A stretch of 64,000 bases of DNA from Tolypeutes matacus (GCA_026826555.1 JAKSZT010004976.1:8221658-8285657), one strand, 5' to 3'. Counted from the stretch's first letter, positions 24,584-38,900 are shown. Numbers and translations: made by a program. The notes: generated by a model from the sequence alone, not told the origin.

Positions 24584-24992
24584 TAAGTATTGAATTGTCT
24601 TTATTCTTTCTTAAAACTTTCTAAGACACTTTGTGGTCAAAGATAATTTAAAGATAGGAAATAACAATGAAGTTTGCCGTCTTCCCAACTTGTTTTTTTC
24701 ATTAAATTTTTACAACTTTTTAAGGTATAATTGACAGTACAATTGACATATGTGTATAACCACAAAACTATCCCCACAATCAAGAAAATGAACAAATCCA
24801 TCACCACCACCCCATTTCCTTATACCATTTTGCAATCCCTCCTTTGCGCCCCTCCCATTCCCCAAGCAACCTCTGTCACTGTAGCTTAGTTTGCATTTGA
24901 TTCTCCATATAAATGGAAAAATTCATTATGAACTCTTTTTTTTGCCAGGCTTCTTTCACTCTGCATTATTATTATTATTATATATTTTTTTA

Positions 24993-25351
24993 TTATTTTT
25001 TAAAGATTTATTCACTTATTTCTCCCCCCTCATTGTTTGCACTTGCTGTGTCTGTTCATTGTGTGCTCATCTTCCTTTTAGGAGACACCAGGAACCAAAC
25101 CCGGGACTTGCCATGTGGGAGGGAGGTACCTAATCCCTTGAGCCACCTCTACTCCCTGCTTTGTTGTGACTCTCATTATGTTTTCCTCGTTGTATCTCTT
25201 GTTGTGTCATCTTGTTGCATCAGCTCACCACGCCAGCCCATCACTCAGCTCACTAACTTGCTCATCTTCTTTAGGAGGCACCGGTGACCAAACCCGGGAC
25301 CTCCCACGTGGTAGGCGGGAGCTCAGTTGCTTGAGCCACATCTGCTTCCCT
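24993..25351 (-). mobile_element. Dimeric tRNA-derived SINE, antisense
   Basis: Two tRNA-like heads in one unit. The first is complemented around 25083-25156 (GGAACCAAACCCGGGACTTG ... TTGAGCCACCTCTACTCCC), the second around 25272-25350 (GTGACCAAACCCGGGACCTC ... GAGCCACATCTGCTTCCC). A common body separates them (TTGTTGCATCAGCTCACCAC). The same architecture is found at 56360-56723. Confidence 0.8.
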
Positions 25352-25371
25352 CCATTATTATAATTATTATT

Positions 25372-25456
25372 ATTTTTAGGAGGTACCAGGGATTGAACCC
25401 AGGACCTCATACATGGGAAGCCGGCACTCAACCACTTGAGATACATCCGCTCCCCA
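25372..25456 (-). mobile_element. DAS-type SINE, antisense
   Basis: TTTTTAGGAGGTACCAGGGA, then GGATTGAACCCAGGACCTCA, ending GATACATCCGCTCCCC. It is inserted in the same spot of the old L1 as the dimeric SINE to its left: the L1 text resumes at GCATAATTATTTTGAGATTC. Confidence 0.85.
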
Positions 25457-26373
25457 TGCATAATTATTTTGAGATTCATTATTATTATGTATAACAAATA
25501 TTTATTTCTTTAATATTTTTGAGTAGTGTTCCATTTTATGGATACACTACAATTTGCTTATCCATTCACATATCGATGGACATATGTGTCAAAAACTGTT
25601 ACAGATAACGCTGCTATGAATATTTTTGAACAAGTCATTGTATGGACAGATGCTTTCATTTCTCTTGGGTAAATACCTAGGAGTAGAAATGGCTGGGTGA
25701 TATGATAAGTGAATGTTTAACTTTTTAAGAAACTGCCAGACTTTTCCAAAGTAGTTGTATTATTTTAGATTCCCGCCAGCAGTATATGATAATTGCAGTT
25801 TCTCTATGTCATTGCCAACATTTTCTTTTTATATTTAGCTGTTCTAGTGAGAGTGTGCTAGTATCTCATTGTGGTTTTAATTTATATTTCCCTAGTATCT
25901 AATGATGTTAAGCATTGTTTCATGTGCTTATTTGCCATCTATACATCTTCTCTGAAAAAGTGTTCAAATTTTTGCCCATTTAAAGAATTGGATTATATGT
26001 CTTCTTATTGTAGTCATATGCATTCTTTCTCAAATATATATTTTGCAAATACTTTCTCCCAGTCTTTGGCTTGTCTTCATTTTCTTAACACTGTCCTTTG
26101 AAGAGCTAAAGTTTTAAATTTTGATGAAGTTCAACTTATTATTTTTCTTTTATACTTAATGCTTATTTTCTCATATTTAAGCCATGCCAACATCACTAAG
26201 ATTTTCTTCTAGAAGTTTTTAAGTTTATCTTTTGCATATTGGTCTTTGATCCTTTTTTTGTATATGGTGTGAGGTAAGGTTTGAGGTTCATATTTTTGCA
26301 TATGGATGTCTAATTATTCTAGTACCATTTGTTGAAAGATTATTTTTTCCTTGTTGGTTTTAGAATATTTGTC

Positions 26374-26740
26374 AAAAGTCAATTTAGGGGGACGGATGTG
26401 GCTCAATTGGTAGGGCGTCTGTCTCCCATATGGAGGGACCCGGGTTCGATCCCCGGGACCTCCCGGTTAAAAAAAAAAAAAAAAATCTGAAAAAAAAAAA
26501 AAATGCTATCCTTGCCCTCAAATAAAAATAAAGTTATGGGAAGCGGCTGTGGCTCAATCAGTAGGGCTCCCGTTTACCATATGGGAGGCCCCGGGTTCGG
26601 TTCCCGGGGCCTCCTGGTGAAGGCGGGCCCGCCCGCATGGCGTGGCTAGCTGACCCAGCGAGCACAAGCAGCAAGGGGGGGATAAATGAATAAATAAATA
26701 AAATCTTTAAAAAAAAAAAAAAAAAAAAAAAGTCAATTTA
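26374..26740 (+). mobile_element. Two sense SINEs sharing one 13-bp target duplication
   Basis: AAAAGTCAATTTA flanks the pair at 26374-26386 and 26728-26740. The first SINE (26387-26483) has GGGGGACGGATGTGGCTCAA, B box GGTTCGATCCC and an A-tail. After 54 bases of other sequence comes a second, longer type (26538-26730): GGGAAGCGGCTGTGGCTCAA, GGTTCGGTTCCCGGGGCCTC, then a GC-rich segment, AAATAAATAAATAAAATC and an A-tail. The second type appears in antisense at four other sites in the window. Confidence 0.85.
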
Positions 26741-26840
26741 AAGCAGAGTAGGTGTGAATCAGTGGTTGAGCACCTGCCTTGCATCTACGCAGTCCCAGGT
26801 TCAGTCCCCGGTACCTCCTGAAAACAAACAAACAGAAAAA
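26741..26840 (+). mobile_element. DAS-type SINE, third member of a cluster
   Basis: AGCAGAGTAGGTGTGAATCA, GGTTGAGCACCTGCC, B box GGTTCAGTCCC, CCTCCTGAAAACAAACAAAC. It follows directly on the right target copy of the preceding pair; the old L1 resumes after it. Confidence 0.8.
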
Positions 26841-28165
26841 ATCAGTTGACAATATTTATCTATTTCTGGACTCCATGTTCTGTTCCATTGATGTTTGTCC
26901 ATATTTATTCACTACAACCCTGCCTTGATTACTGTAGTTTTAAAAATAAGTTTTGAAATCTAGTATTGTAAATTTTCCAACTTTGTTCTTCTTTTAAAAA
27001 GATGTTTAGCTATTCTAGTCCTTTATATTTTCAAATAAATTTTAAAATCAGCTTGTCATTTCTGTAAAAAGTCTTTTGAGGTTTTGATTGGGATTGCATT
27101 GAATCTATACATCAATTTAGGGAGAATTGACATTCTAACAATATTGTCTTACAGTCCATGAAAACGGGATATTTTGCCACTTATTTAGGTCTTCTTTACT
27201 TTCTGTTATCAGTATTTTTAATTTCAGTGTACAGGTTTTACACATCTTTGTCAAATTTATTCCCAAGTACTCCCATCTCACCTCTCCCCTTGTAATGCTT
27301 TTGATGCTATCACAAACAGTGGTGTTCTTTTAAACTTCATTTTCTTATTATCCATTCCTAGAATATAAAATATAATTGTTTTTTTGTGTAGTGGCCTTGT
27401 ATGCTGCAAACTTGCTAAACTCACTTATTCTATTAGTTTTGTTGTTGTTGTTATATTTTGTAGATTTTCTACATGGGTTATTAGTTTGCCTGCAAATAAA
27501 GCCACTTTTACTTCTTCCTGTCAATTTGGATGCCTTCTACTTTTTTTTTTTTTCCCCTTAACTTATTGCAGTGGCCAGAACCAAAATTACAATTTTGAAT
27601 AGAAGTGTTTATAGTGGACATCTTTGCCTTACTCCTGATCCAAGGGGGAAAGCATTCTGCCTTTTGACATTAAGTATCTTGTTAGCTATAGATTTTTGTT
27701 GATGACCTTTATCAGTTTGAGGAAATGCTCTTCTATATTCCTAGTTTGCTAAGGTGTTTTTTTTAAAAATCAGGAATGGATGCTGGATTTTCTCCAAAGC
27801 TATATGCTTTTCTCCTTCTGTTAATATGATTAATTATATAATTATATAGTTATGTTAATTATAATGATTGCTTTTCAAATGTTAAACTTGCATTTCTGAG
27901 ATAAAGCCCACTTGAAGGACTATCCTTTTATATATTATTGAATTTAACTTGCTAAAATGTTAAGAATTTTTGCATCTATGTGCATGGGGATATTGGTCTG
28001 TAGTTTTCTTTTCTTATATTGACTTTGGATTTTAGTATCAGGATAATTCTGGCTTCATAGAATGGGTTTGGAAGTATTCCCTCTTATTCAATTTTCTGAA
28101 AGACTTTGTGTAGAATTGGTATTATTTCTTCCTTACATGTTTTGGTAGAATTCACCAGTGAAGTT

Positions 28166-29089
28166 ACTGGGGTCCAAAAATCATCCCCAGGGCTCACACA
28201 GGACCAGGAAGTTCATGTTCACCCCAGCCAAAGTGGAAGAACTTCAAATATAATGGAGCACTGGGTTGGGTACTCAGAAGGGTATTATTTCAGTAATAGG
28301 GAAGAATTAGCCCTAGACTAAATGTTGCTTTGGTCCCATCTAACAAAGATTAAGAACCACCTTGAAAAGGTCAGAATATTTCCAAGTAACTTAACAGCAT
28401 TCCAGAACATAGCTTAAGAATTGTTATCGGAGAACGTAAGTATTTAAGACCCAAGAAGGTAAAATTTACAATGTGTGGCATCCAATCCTGCATTCTTTTG
28501 GATTCATGGGGAATTCTTTTGATTCCATCATAACTCCTTTGTTGGCTTATTAGCTAACTATATCTTTTTTTTTTTTAGTGGTTGCTTTATTGCCCTTAAG
28601 TAATATTATGCCACTTTATGTATAGTATAGCAACTTGTGTGTGTGTGTGTGTGTGTGTGTATGTATATGTATTTTTTTCTGGCTCTGCATTTCCTTACAT
28701 AGACTGATCAATACACAGTTGAAGACTTGAAGATCTTTGAAGCTCTGTTTCTATGCAGCTCTCTCTTCTCTGATGATCCTTTTTGCAAACTCTAACTGCC
28801 TTGGCCTGTTCAGACTCCCAGCTATGTATCCCCCATTCAGAGTTCCTCCTCTCTATAGTCTACCTTGGAGCCTCTCTCCTGTCAATAAGATGGGGTCATT
28901 ATATGGCTCACATTGGTTCTGTCCTCTTTCTCATGGCTCATTGGCACTGTCTGTTTTCCCGTGTCTGAAACCTGTTGTTTCACTTCTTTTTTCTGGGTAT
29001 GTTTTGTTTTTGTTGGTTTTGTTGTTTCAGGTACAAGAGTACATCTGCTCTCTTTTATGTTACATTTAAGTAGAAATCCCTCAAATGGT
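28166..29089. other. Intron 7 stretch without a named element
   Basis: No exon or clear interspersed repeat, apart from a (GT)n microsatellite at about 28636-28662. Confidence 0.4.
28636..28662. repeat. (GT)n microsatellite
   Basis: A run of about 12 GT units followed by ATGTATATGTAT. Confidence 0.85.
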
Positions 29090-29430
29090 TAGGATTCCTA
29101 AAAAATGATTGCTTCAAGCCACTTTCCCTACTGTTCCCATGGGTAGAATGCCATCCCCACTTCTCCTTTTGGCAAACTGTTATTCAGCCTTTTATGTCTT
29201 GCTTAAATGTAGCATCTTTTCTGAGGTTTCCCAATCCTTTCTCCTTCCTTTTAATGTTCATAGCACATTTTACATGCCTTTGTCTTAATATTTTTCATGG
29301 TGTGTTTTCCATGATTTTCCTCCTGTGGAGCCAAGCTCTTACAGGAGAGGTACCAGGTCTCATTTCATCCTCTAATGTGCTCTGAGCTGACACTTAGTAG
29401 ATCTTGAGGAGTTTGTTAAATGAATGGTAA
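29090..29430 (+). repeat. L2 LINE fragment
   Basis: 'TCTTGCTTAAATGTAGCATC', 'TTTTCTGAGGTTTCCCAATC', 'CATAGCACATTTTACATGCC' and the end 'GAGTTTGTTAAATGAATGG' follow L2 order. Confidence 0.65.
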
Positions 29431-29847
29431 GATAAGAGCACTGATATAGCCAGGTGACTCCATTGACTGTTGAGCATGAGTTTTGGGGATAGAAAGAAGG
29501 AGACTGTTGTTGCCCTGTGGGTCCAGGCAGGAGATGTACTTGGATCTCAACAATATGGGCTGGTGAGGAAGGATGGGATGGGATGAAGAATGTGGGAAAT
29601 GAACTCAGTCATCTAATTGTTGGGAGGCCATGATGGAGATGGGTGCCGGCAGCCTAGCCATTTAGTGCACAGTATCCAAACATCATAGGAGCTGAGGAGC
29701 AGTTTGGATAGATGGGTCACAGAATCAGGGGCCCAGCCCCCCTAGAAAGGCATGAAAGCAGAAATGTTATTCACAAAATAGCCCAATTTCAGGCATCCAT
29801 TCACTTTTTTTTTTTTCAGGTCTTAATTTTTGTTATTCAATAATGTT

Positions 29848-30105
29848 TTTTTTTTTTAATTTTATTGAAATATATCATTCATACATGAACATACATAAAC
29901 AATAGGTATATAGTGAAAGTTGTGAACTTACAAAACAAATAGGCATAACATCATACAGGGCTCCCGTACATCACCCTGCCACCAATACCTTGCATTGTTG
30001 TGAAACATTTGTTAGAATTATGAAAGAATATAGTCAAAATGTTACTACAGTACTAACTGTAGTCCATACCTTACATTTGCTGTATTTTCCCCCAACCCAC
30101 CCTAT
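29848..30105 (-). repeat. Unassigned interspersed repeat (family shared with 35740-36097)
   Basis: Plus-strand text: TTTTATTGAAATATATCATT, ACATGAACATACATAAACAA, AAAGTTGTGAACTTACAAAA, ACATCATACAGGGCTCCC, TACCTTGCATTGTTGTGAAA, ending CCAACCCACCCTATTAT. It has no coding frame. The poly-T on its left suggests an antisense retroposon, perhaps an L1 3' UTR. Confidence 0.6.
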
Positions 30106-30107
30106 TA

Positions 30108-30582
30108 TTTAATTTATTTACTTTTATCCATTTTTATTCCCCCCCCCCCCGTTTTTGTGTCCATTCACTGGGCAATTCTCTATGTCTGTTTCCTGCTCTC
30201 TCTTCTCATCCTTCTCCTCCTGTCTTTACTGGAACTTGATCCTTGGAACCGCCGATGTGGGAGAGAGGCGTCCTACTGCCTGTGCCACCTTAATTACTGG
30301 TTTTTCGGCACATCTCGTCTTGGCTCTCCCTTTTGTCACTCTCCTGTTACGTCATCATCTTGCTTCGTGGCTCGGCGGGGCCTGGTGGTGCATCCGCACG
30401 CAGGGCCTGGGGGGCTCACCCGCTTGCAGAGCCTGATGGCGCACCCGTGCACGGGGCCGCGGCCTGCGCACCTTCTATATTTTTCTTTTTTTTAAATTTT
30501 TACCGGGAGGTCCTGGGGATCGAACCCAGGTCCCTCCATATGGGTGACGGATGCCCAACCATTTGAGTCACATCTGCCCCCC
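30108..30582 (-). mobile_element. Long dimeric tRNA-derived SINE, antisense, with a GC-rich insert
   Basis: Right head complement: GGTCCTGGGGATCGAACCCA ... GAGTCACATCTGCCCCC. Left tRNA-like complement: GGAACTTGATCCTTGGAACC ... CTGTGCCACC. The body 'GCTCTCCCTTTTGTCACTCT' and 'TACGTCATCATCTTGC' is shared with 63550-63968. The CpG-rich part at about 30370-30470 (GGCCTGGTGGTGCATCCGC and related tandem units) is shorter in that other copy. Confidence 0.75.
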
Positions 30583-30814
30583 TGCTTTATCTCTTAAGGT
30601 TGACCAAAGATACCTAGAGTTACAGTCATTTCCCATACAGGATGGTCATATAATAAATCCGGCTTGGTTTATCACCAGCATTCTAAAAACCAGACCTAGG
30701 GAGAAATACTAGGTCTGGGGACATATGCATGGTTTCTAATATAACAAATGTTTAGCCTACCCTTACCATCACAAAATTGGGACAGCAAAATATTCGCATT
30801 ATCCATTCACTTTT

Positions 30815-32704
<1,890 letters not shown>

Positions 32705-32927
32705 CATTATTCAAATCTTTTTTTTTTTTTTTTTTTTTTTTTAAAGATTTTATTTATTTATTCATTTATCCCCCCCTTGCTGCCTGTGCTCGCTGGGTCA
32801 GCTAACCACGCCGTGCGGGCGGGCTTGCCTTCACCAGGAGGCCCCGGGAACCGAACCCGGGGCCTCCCATATGGTAAACGGGAGCCCTACTGATTGAGCC
32901 ACAGCCGCTTCCCCATTATTCAAATCT
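32705..32927 (-). mobile_element. Longer-type tRNA SINE, antisense, with 14-bp target duplication
   Basis: CATTATTCAAATCT at 32705-32718 and 32914-32927 flanks a unit (32719-32913) with T-tract, AAGATTTTATTTATTTATTC, CTGTGCTCGCTGGGTCAGCT, GGAACCGAACCCGGGGCCTC and GAGCCACAGCCGCTTCCC. It is the complement of the type seen in sense at 26538-26730. Confidence 0.92.
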
Positions 32928-32944
32928 GACTTATAGTTTTTGCT

Positions 32945-35710
32945 TCATAGATTTTGAGGGTCTGTTAGGGTTGTATACATTTATAATTAGTATATCTTCT
33001 AGATGGGTTGAACCTTTTATCATTATGAAATGTCTCTCTTTGTGACTAGTAATATTTCTTGTCTTAAAGTCCATTTTTTCTGATATTTATGTACCTACTT
33101 TAGCTCTCCTATGATTCCTGTTTACATTATATATCTGTTTCTTTCATTTTATTTTCAACCTGTTTGTATCTTTGAATCTAAGATTTGTCTCTAGTAGACA
33201 GTATATAGTTGGGTCTTGCTTTTTTATCCAGTCTGAAAATTTCTGCCTTTTAAGTGTGGTGTTTATTTTATTTACATTTAATGACATTTTTGATATGGTT
33301 GGATTTACATATGCCATTTTGCTATTTTTTCTATTTGTCTCTTGTCTTTTTTGTTTCTCTGTTCCTCCTTTACTGCCTTCTTTATGTTAAATAATGTTTA
33401 GTGTACCATTTTAATTCCTTTGTTGGTTTCTTTTTACTATCTTTTAAAAAAAGTTATTTTCTAAATGGTGCTCTAGGGTTACAATATGCACCTTAATTTA
33501 TCACAATATACTTCAGAATAATATTAACAATTCCAGAATAATACTATCTTAATTGCTTCAATAGCTCTTTTTCATTTTCCCTTCATCTTTTATGTAAAAC
33601 ATATTGTCACATATTTTACATCTATATATGTTACAAAATGAAAAATTCAATGTTATGCAATTATATGCATTTTATGGAATTTAAAAGAAAATATAAGAAA
33701 AGCATATTTTTAGAGTTGTTTATATTTACTCACTTATTTACTATATCTGGTCTCTTCATTTCTTCCTGTGGATTCAGTTCATTATCTAGTGTCACTTCCT
33801 TTCAGACTGAAAGACTTCCTTTAGTATTTCTTGTAAGGCAGGTCTGCTAGCAACAATTTTTCAGTCTGTTTACCTGAAAATGAGTTTATTTTACCTTCCT
33901 TTTGAAGGATAGTTTTGCTAGGTATAAAATTATGGTTTGGCAATTATTTATTCTTTTATCACATTGAATATGTCATATATCATTCAACTGCCTTGTGGCC
34001 TCCATTATTTTTGATGAAAAGTCAACCAAATTTGTTGTCCCCTGTATATGAGTAGTTTTCCTTTTGTATTTAACATTAAACAGTTTGACTATAATATGTG
34101 TAATATGGATCTCTTAGAATTCGTTGAGCTGGATTAATGTTTTTCATCAATTTTGGGAAGTTTTCAGCTACCCTCTTCCTTCTGAGATTCCAATTACATG
34201 TATGTTGGTATGCTTGATGCTGTCCCACAGATCTTTTATGGTCTGTTTATTTTCTTAAATCTTTTTATCTCCCTGTTCTTCAGGTCAGACAATTTCTGTT
34301 GAACTATATTCAAGGTCATGGATTCTTTCTTCTGTCATCTCTGATATGTTGTTGAGTTCCTTTAGTGAAATTTTCAATTCAGTTAACAATAACTTTACAG
34401 CCCCAAAGTTTTTATTTTGTTTTTTAAATCTAATTTCTATCTTGTTATTGAGATTCTGTCTACTTTGAGCCATTGTCGTTATACTTTCCTTTAATTTTTT
34501 TTTTTTTTTTTTAAGATTTTATTTATTTATTCATTTATCCCCCCCTTGCTGCCTGTGCTCGCTGGGTCAGCCAACCACGCCGTGCGGGCGGGCCTGCCCC
34601 CACCAGGAGGCCCCGGGAACCGAACCCGGGGCCTCCCATATGGTAAACAGGAGCCCCACTGATTGAGCCACAGCCGCCTCCCCCTTTAATTTTTTAAAAC
34701 GTGGTTTCATTTAGTTCTTTTAACATTTTTATAATAGCTGCTTTGAAGTCTTTAGACAAAGACTACATCTAGAAACACTCAGAGACCGTTTCTTTTGACT
34801 GCTTTTTTCCACCTGAGCATTTGCCTTATTTTAACATTGTTTTGCACGTCTTATAATTTTTTCTTAAGTACTGGACATTTTAGGTAATATATCAACTCCA
34901 GATTATGACTTTCTGTTGTTTTGTTTGTTTGCTTGCATTAAATGTGTGGTGTCTGCCTCCCTGGTAATGTGTGGCCACTAATGTCATTTTTTTCTTGTTT
35001 TTATTTTTAAATCTGAGGCCATCCCTGGGTCTACATAGCTTAGTGTTCAGCTTAAGATTGGTCAGAAGTTGTGCTCAAACATCTTAACCAGTAAGGCTTT
35101 CACTCTATGCTAATGGATGTGTATGTGGAGTGAGGAGAACATTCAAAACTCAGGCTGTTCTCGAGTTTGCCCCAGATTTTACTTTATGCTGTTTTTTCTT
35201 GCATCTCTATTCCTATCTCCATCAGCCAGAGATGTGTGGATAGTGTGGGTCCACTATAGATTATGCTGTGCATGCAGACAGCCTTTGGTCAACCAAGGAT
35301 ATGTGGAGAACATTTCAAGTTCCTCATAGCTGACTCACTTCCTGGACCTCCATGTTAAATGCCTGTCTAGTTTACTAGTCCACTGATCATCCCAAACTGG
35401 ACCACAGTCCCAGGCTAGCAGAGCTGCTGAGCTTCCCTGTTTGCTTGCTATTGAGATCATTACTCTAACAATGCACCAAATCCAGTGAGTCCTATCCATC
35501 AGTAGCAGCAAAGATGGTGGTCTTCACAGCCTTCCTTGCCCTGGTGGAATCACCATGACACACCTAGTAGAGGATGGGAGCACTCCCAGGCAAGAACCAC
35601 ACAGACTTGTAGTGCTCTTATCTTATTTGTTGCAGTCCAGTTGTTTTCAGGAAATTTTCAGTTTTTTGTGTGCCTTTGGTTGACTTCCAGAGTGCTGAAT
35701 GGTTTTTTAT
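32945..35710 (-). mobile_element. Old LINE-1 (L1M-like) ORF2 5' part, ORF1 and 5' UTR, antisense
   Basis: On the minus strand this reads as L1 sequence from the 5' UTR through ORF1 to the endonuclease region. Plus-strand markers are 'ATCATTATGAAATGTCTCTC', 'TTAGCTCTCCTATG', 'TTAAGTGTGGTG'-like ORF2 start, 'CTGAGATTCCAATTACATGT' and 'GTTGAGTTCCTTTAGTGAAA' (ORF1), then 'TGCTTTGAAGTCTTTAGACA' and 'TACTGGACATTTTAGG' (5' UTR). All frames are decayed. A SINE is nested at 34489-34694. It may be the other half of the L1 at 24717-28165. Confidence 0.75.
34489..34694 (-). mobile_element. Longer-type tRNA SINE, antisense, nested in an old L1
   Basis: CCTTTAATTTTT at 34489-34500 and 34683-34694 flanks T-tract, TTTATTTATTTATTCATTTA, GTGCTCGCTGGGTCAGCC, AACCGAACCCGGGGCCTCC and TTGAGCCACAGCCGCCTCC. 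Confidence 0.9.
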
Positions 35711-35739
35711 TTTTATTTTTATTTTTTTAAATTTTTATT

Positions 35740-36097
35740 TATTATTTTAATTTATTGAAATATATAATTCATACATGAACATACATAAACAATAAGTGTA
35801 TAGTAATAGTTGTGAACTTACAAAACAAACATACATAACATCATACAGGGCTCTCATACCTCAACCTATCAACAATACCTTGCATTGTTGTGAAATATTT
35901 TTAACCAATGATTAAAGAGCATCCTCAAAATATTACTACTAATCAAAGTATTTTCCCCCAACCCACCCTATTATTATTATTTATATTATTTATACATGAA
36001 CATACATAAACAATAAATGTATAGTAAAAGTTGTGAACTTATAAAGTAAACATTCATAACATCATACAGGGGTCCTATACATCAACCCTCCCCCAAC
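35740..36097 (-). repeat. Unassigned interspersed repeat, one copy plus a partial second copy in tandem
   Basis: The family of 29848-30105 occurs at 35740-35970. A shorter copy restarts at about 35990 (ATACATGAACATACATAAAC) and runs to 36097 (CAACCCTCCCCCAACAG). Confidence 0.6.
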
Positions 36098-36105
36098 AGA
36101 AATGG

Positions 36106-36118
36106 TTGTTTTTATTTT

Positions 36119-36169
<51 letters not shown>

Positions 36170-36353
36170 TTTTAAGATTTTATTTATTTATTCATTTATC
36201 CCCCCCCTTGCTGCTTGTGCTCGCTGGGTCAGCTAACCACGCTGTGCGGGCCGGCTTGCCTTCACCAGGAGGCCCCGGGAACCGAACCCGGGGCCTCCCA
36301 TATGGTAAACGGGAGCCCTACTGATTGAGCCACAGCCGCTTCCCTTGTTTTTA
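36106..36353 (-). mobile_element. Longer-type tRNA SINE, antisense, with expanded (TTTA)n tail
   Basis: TTGTTTTTA at 36106-36114 and 36345-36353 flanks the element. The tail region carries about 14 ATTT units (36115-36172), then AAGATTTTATTTATTTATTC, the body, and AACCGAACCCGGGGCCTCC to CACAGCCGCTTCCC. Confidence 0.9.
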
Positions 36354-36545
36354 AATTTTATTCAACTTCATAATTGCTTTTTTGGGGAGAGGATTTGTTG
36401 ACTTCTTCACTCTGTCATGTTGTAAGTCATTGGATACTTTAAATTTTTTCACATCTTTCTTTTCTATAATAAACATGTTTTTATACTTTACAGAAATAAA
36501 ATAACAAAGATAATTATTTTTAGTTATTTTATAAGAGTAAATTAA

Positions 36546-37448
<903 letters not shown>

Positions 37449-37598
37449 AAAAGGCAAGTCCAGGGGGACGGATGTGGCTCAAATGGTTGGGTGTCCGTCT
37501 CCCATATGGAGGGACCCGGGTTCGATCCCTGGGACTTCTTGGTAAAAAAAATTAATTAATTAATTAATTAATTTAAAAAAAAAAAAAAGGCAAGTCCA
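37449..37598 (+). mobile_element. DAS-type SINE with 14-bp target duplication
   Basis: AAAAGGCAAGTCCA at 37449-37462 and 37585-37598. The element has GGGGGACGGATGTGGCTCAA, B box GGTTCGATCCC and a tail with ATTA units (TTAATTAATTAATTAATTAA). Confidence 0.92.
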
Positions 37599-38640
37599 CT
37601 TGTTTCTTTCTACCCCCTAGGTCCCCTATACTATGGAAGTTCCAAACGCATCCCCAGGTCACATAAACCTTTGCAGTCTTAAGAAATGAGATTTTGAAGA
37701 ACTAGCTGGGCCAAAATCTGGTAGTTGAAAATTTGCTGATCTTTTTTGTCGTCGTTGTTGTTAGATAACTATTTTCCATCTTAAGAAGATTTAGAAGGCA
37801 CTGCAGGAAGCTACCATACAGTTCTGGTGGAAGCCTACCTCTAGACATCTTATACATGTGTGTGTGTGAGAAAAAGAGAAATCAATTTTTCATTTGTTTA
37901 AGCCACTGCTATTTTGGGTGACATATTTGGTTATATTTGGATTATTTTGGGTGACAAAGAGAAGTGACTCATGTGTATGTATTTGTGTTGGGGTGTGTGT
38001 ATGGAGATGTTCCAGACATGCAGAGAGGCTGGAAACTGCAGGTGTGCCTCAAAACTTTGCGAGCAGTTTGGTTTTGCTGAGCTACAAAAAGCTGGGGGTG
38101 CTATGGATTGTGGGTGATGATGCCTTCTCTACCAATCTTAGCAGCTCGATTTTTCCCTGTGGACCCTGAAGGGTTGAAAGTAGGGACAGGTTTTTAATCA
38201 GACTTGAATCTTAGAGAGATTTTTATCATCATAACAACAAATCCTGGAAGGAGGTACATACATATTTATGGTCACAAAGCCAGTATTGCTGCTTCTATTC
38301 ACAGGAAACCTGTTTAGAACCAGCCCCCTGGCCTATAAATCTTTGTTCCAGTGACATTCCCAGGTGTTATGAGGGCGACAGGTGTTCAGATAACATTCTT
38401 ACTCCCAGAACCCTCTCTGAGATCAGTGGGACTACCTGGGCCAAATGCTCAGGAAAGCATTGCCCAAGGCGGCAGTGAGGTCCGTAGCAGCCCCACCACT
38501 TTCTCTGTTGGTCTCTAGCTCATTCCAAATAGTGCCAAGAGCACCCTCTGTCTTCTTCCTGCATGATGAAGAAAGACCCTACCGCTATTGTGTGCATATC
38601 TCCTTGTATGGATTTAAGGGCCAAGAAAGTTTGCTCTATG
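37599..38640. other. Intron 9 stretch without a named element
   Basis: No exon or clear repeat, except a short (GT) run near 37858 and an (AT)n tract with T-run at about 38645-38680. Confidence 0.4.
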
Positions 38641-38689
38641 AGAAATATATATATATATATATATATTTTTTTTTTTTTACAATGCATTA

Positions 38690-38900
38690 TCTTGTTTTAT
38701 TATCATTCCCATTACATTTTTAAATTTTTAAATTGTGGTAACATATATACAACATAAAGTTTCCCATTGGAACCACTTTTGAGTAGACAATTGAATGGTA
38801 TTAATTCAAATGGTATTAATTATATTCACAATGTTCTGCTACCATCACCACCATCCACAAAACTTTCCCATGATCCTAAACAGAAACTCTATGCCCCCTC
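38690..38900 (-). mobile_element. Old LINE-1 3'-UTR fragment, antisense
   Basis: 'AATTGTGGTAACATATATAC', 'ACATAAAGTTTCCCATTGGA', 'ACCATCACCACCATCCACAA' and 'AACAGAAACTCTATGCCCCC' are the standard complement of an old L1 3' end. Confidence 0.75.

Larger units (their letters stand above)
24717..28165 (-). mobile_element. Old LINE-1 (L1M-like), antisense, about 3.4 kb with nested SINEs
   Basis: On the plus strand it reads as the complement of an L1 from 3' UTR into the reverse transcriptase. Its order is 'AAGGTATAATTGACAGTACA', 'CACCACCCCATTTCC', 'TATAAATGGAAAAATTC', 'GGTAAATACCTAGGAGTAGA', 'GGCTTGTCTTCATTTTCTTA', 'TTTTGATTGGGATTGCATTG', 'AATCTATACATCAATTTAGG' and 'ATACACTTT'-like pieces. Frames are wrecked. 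It is far more diverged than the three long L1 copies, so it is older. Confidence 0.85.
29795..30814 (-). mobile_element. Composite retroelement insertion of about 1 kb with 14-bp target duplication
   Basis: ATCCATTCACTTTT stands at 29795-29808 and 30801-30814. The inserted unit, antisense, starts with a T-tract (its A-tail). It contains a repeat found again at 35740-36097 (29848-30105), then a long dimeric SINE (30108-30582), and ends with about 215 bases (30583-30800) that I do not recognise. No open frame of note. It may be one element or a SINE-bearing host insertion moved as a unit. Confidence 0.65.

Noticed and set aside
26400..26470. tRNA gene, suggested by A and B boxes
   Set aside because: These and all similar places are SINE heads: they lack a foldable acceptor stem, continue into A-tails, and are repeated about twenty times with target duplications.
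36115..36172. CRISPR-like or other regulated array of short repeats
   Set aside because: A simple tetranucleotide microsatellite in a SINE tail in a mammalian genome, with no spacers.
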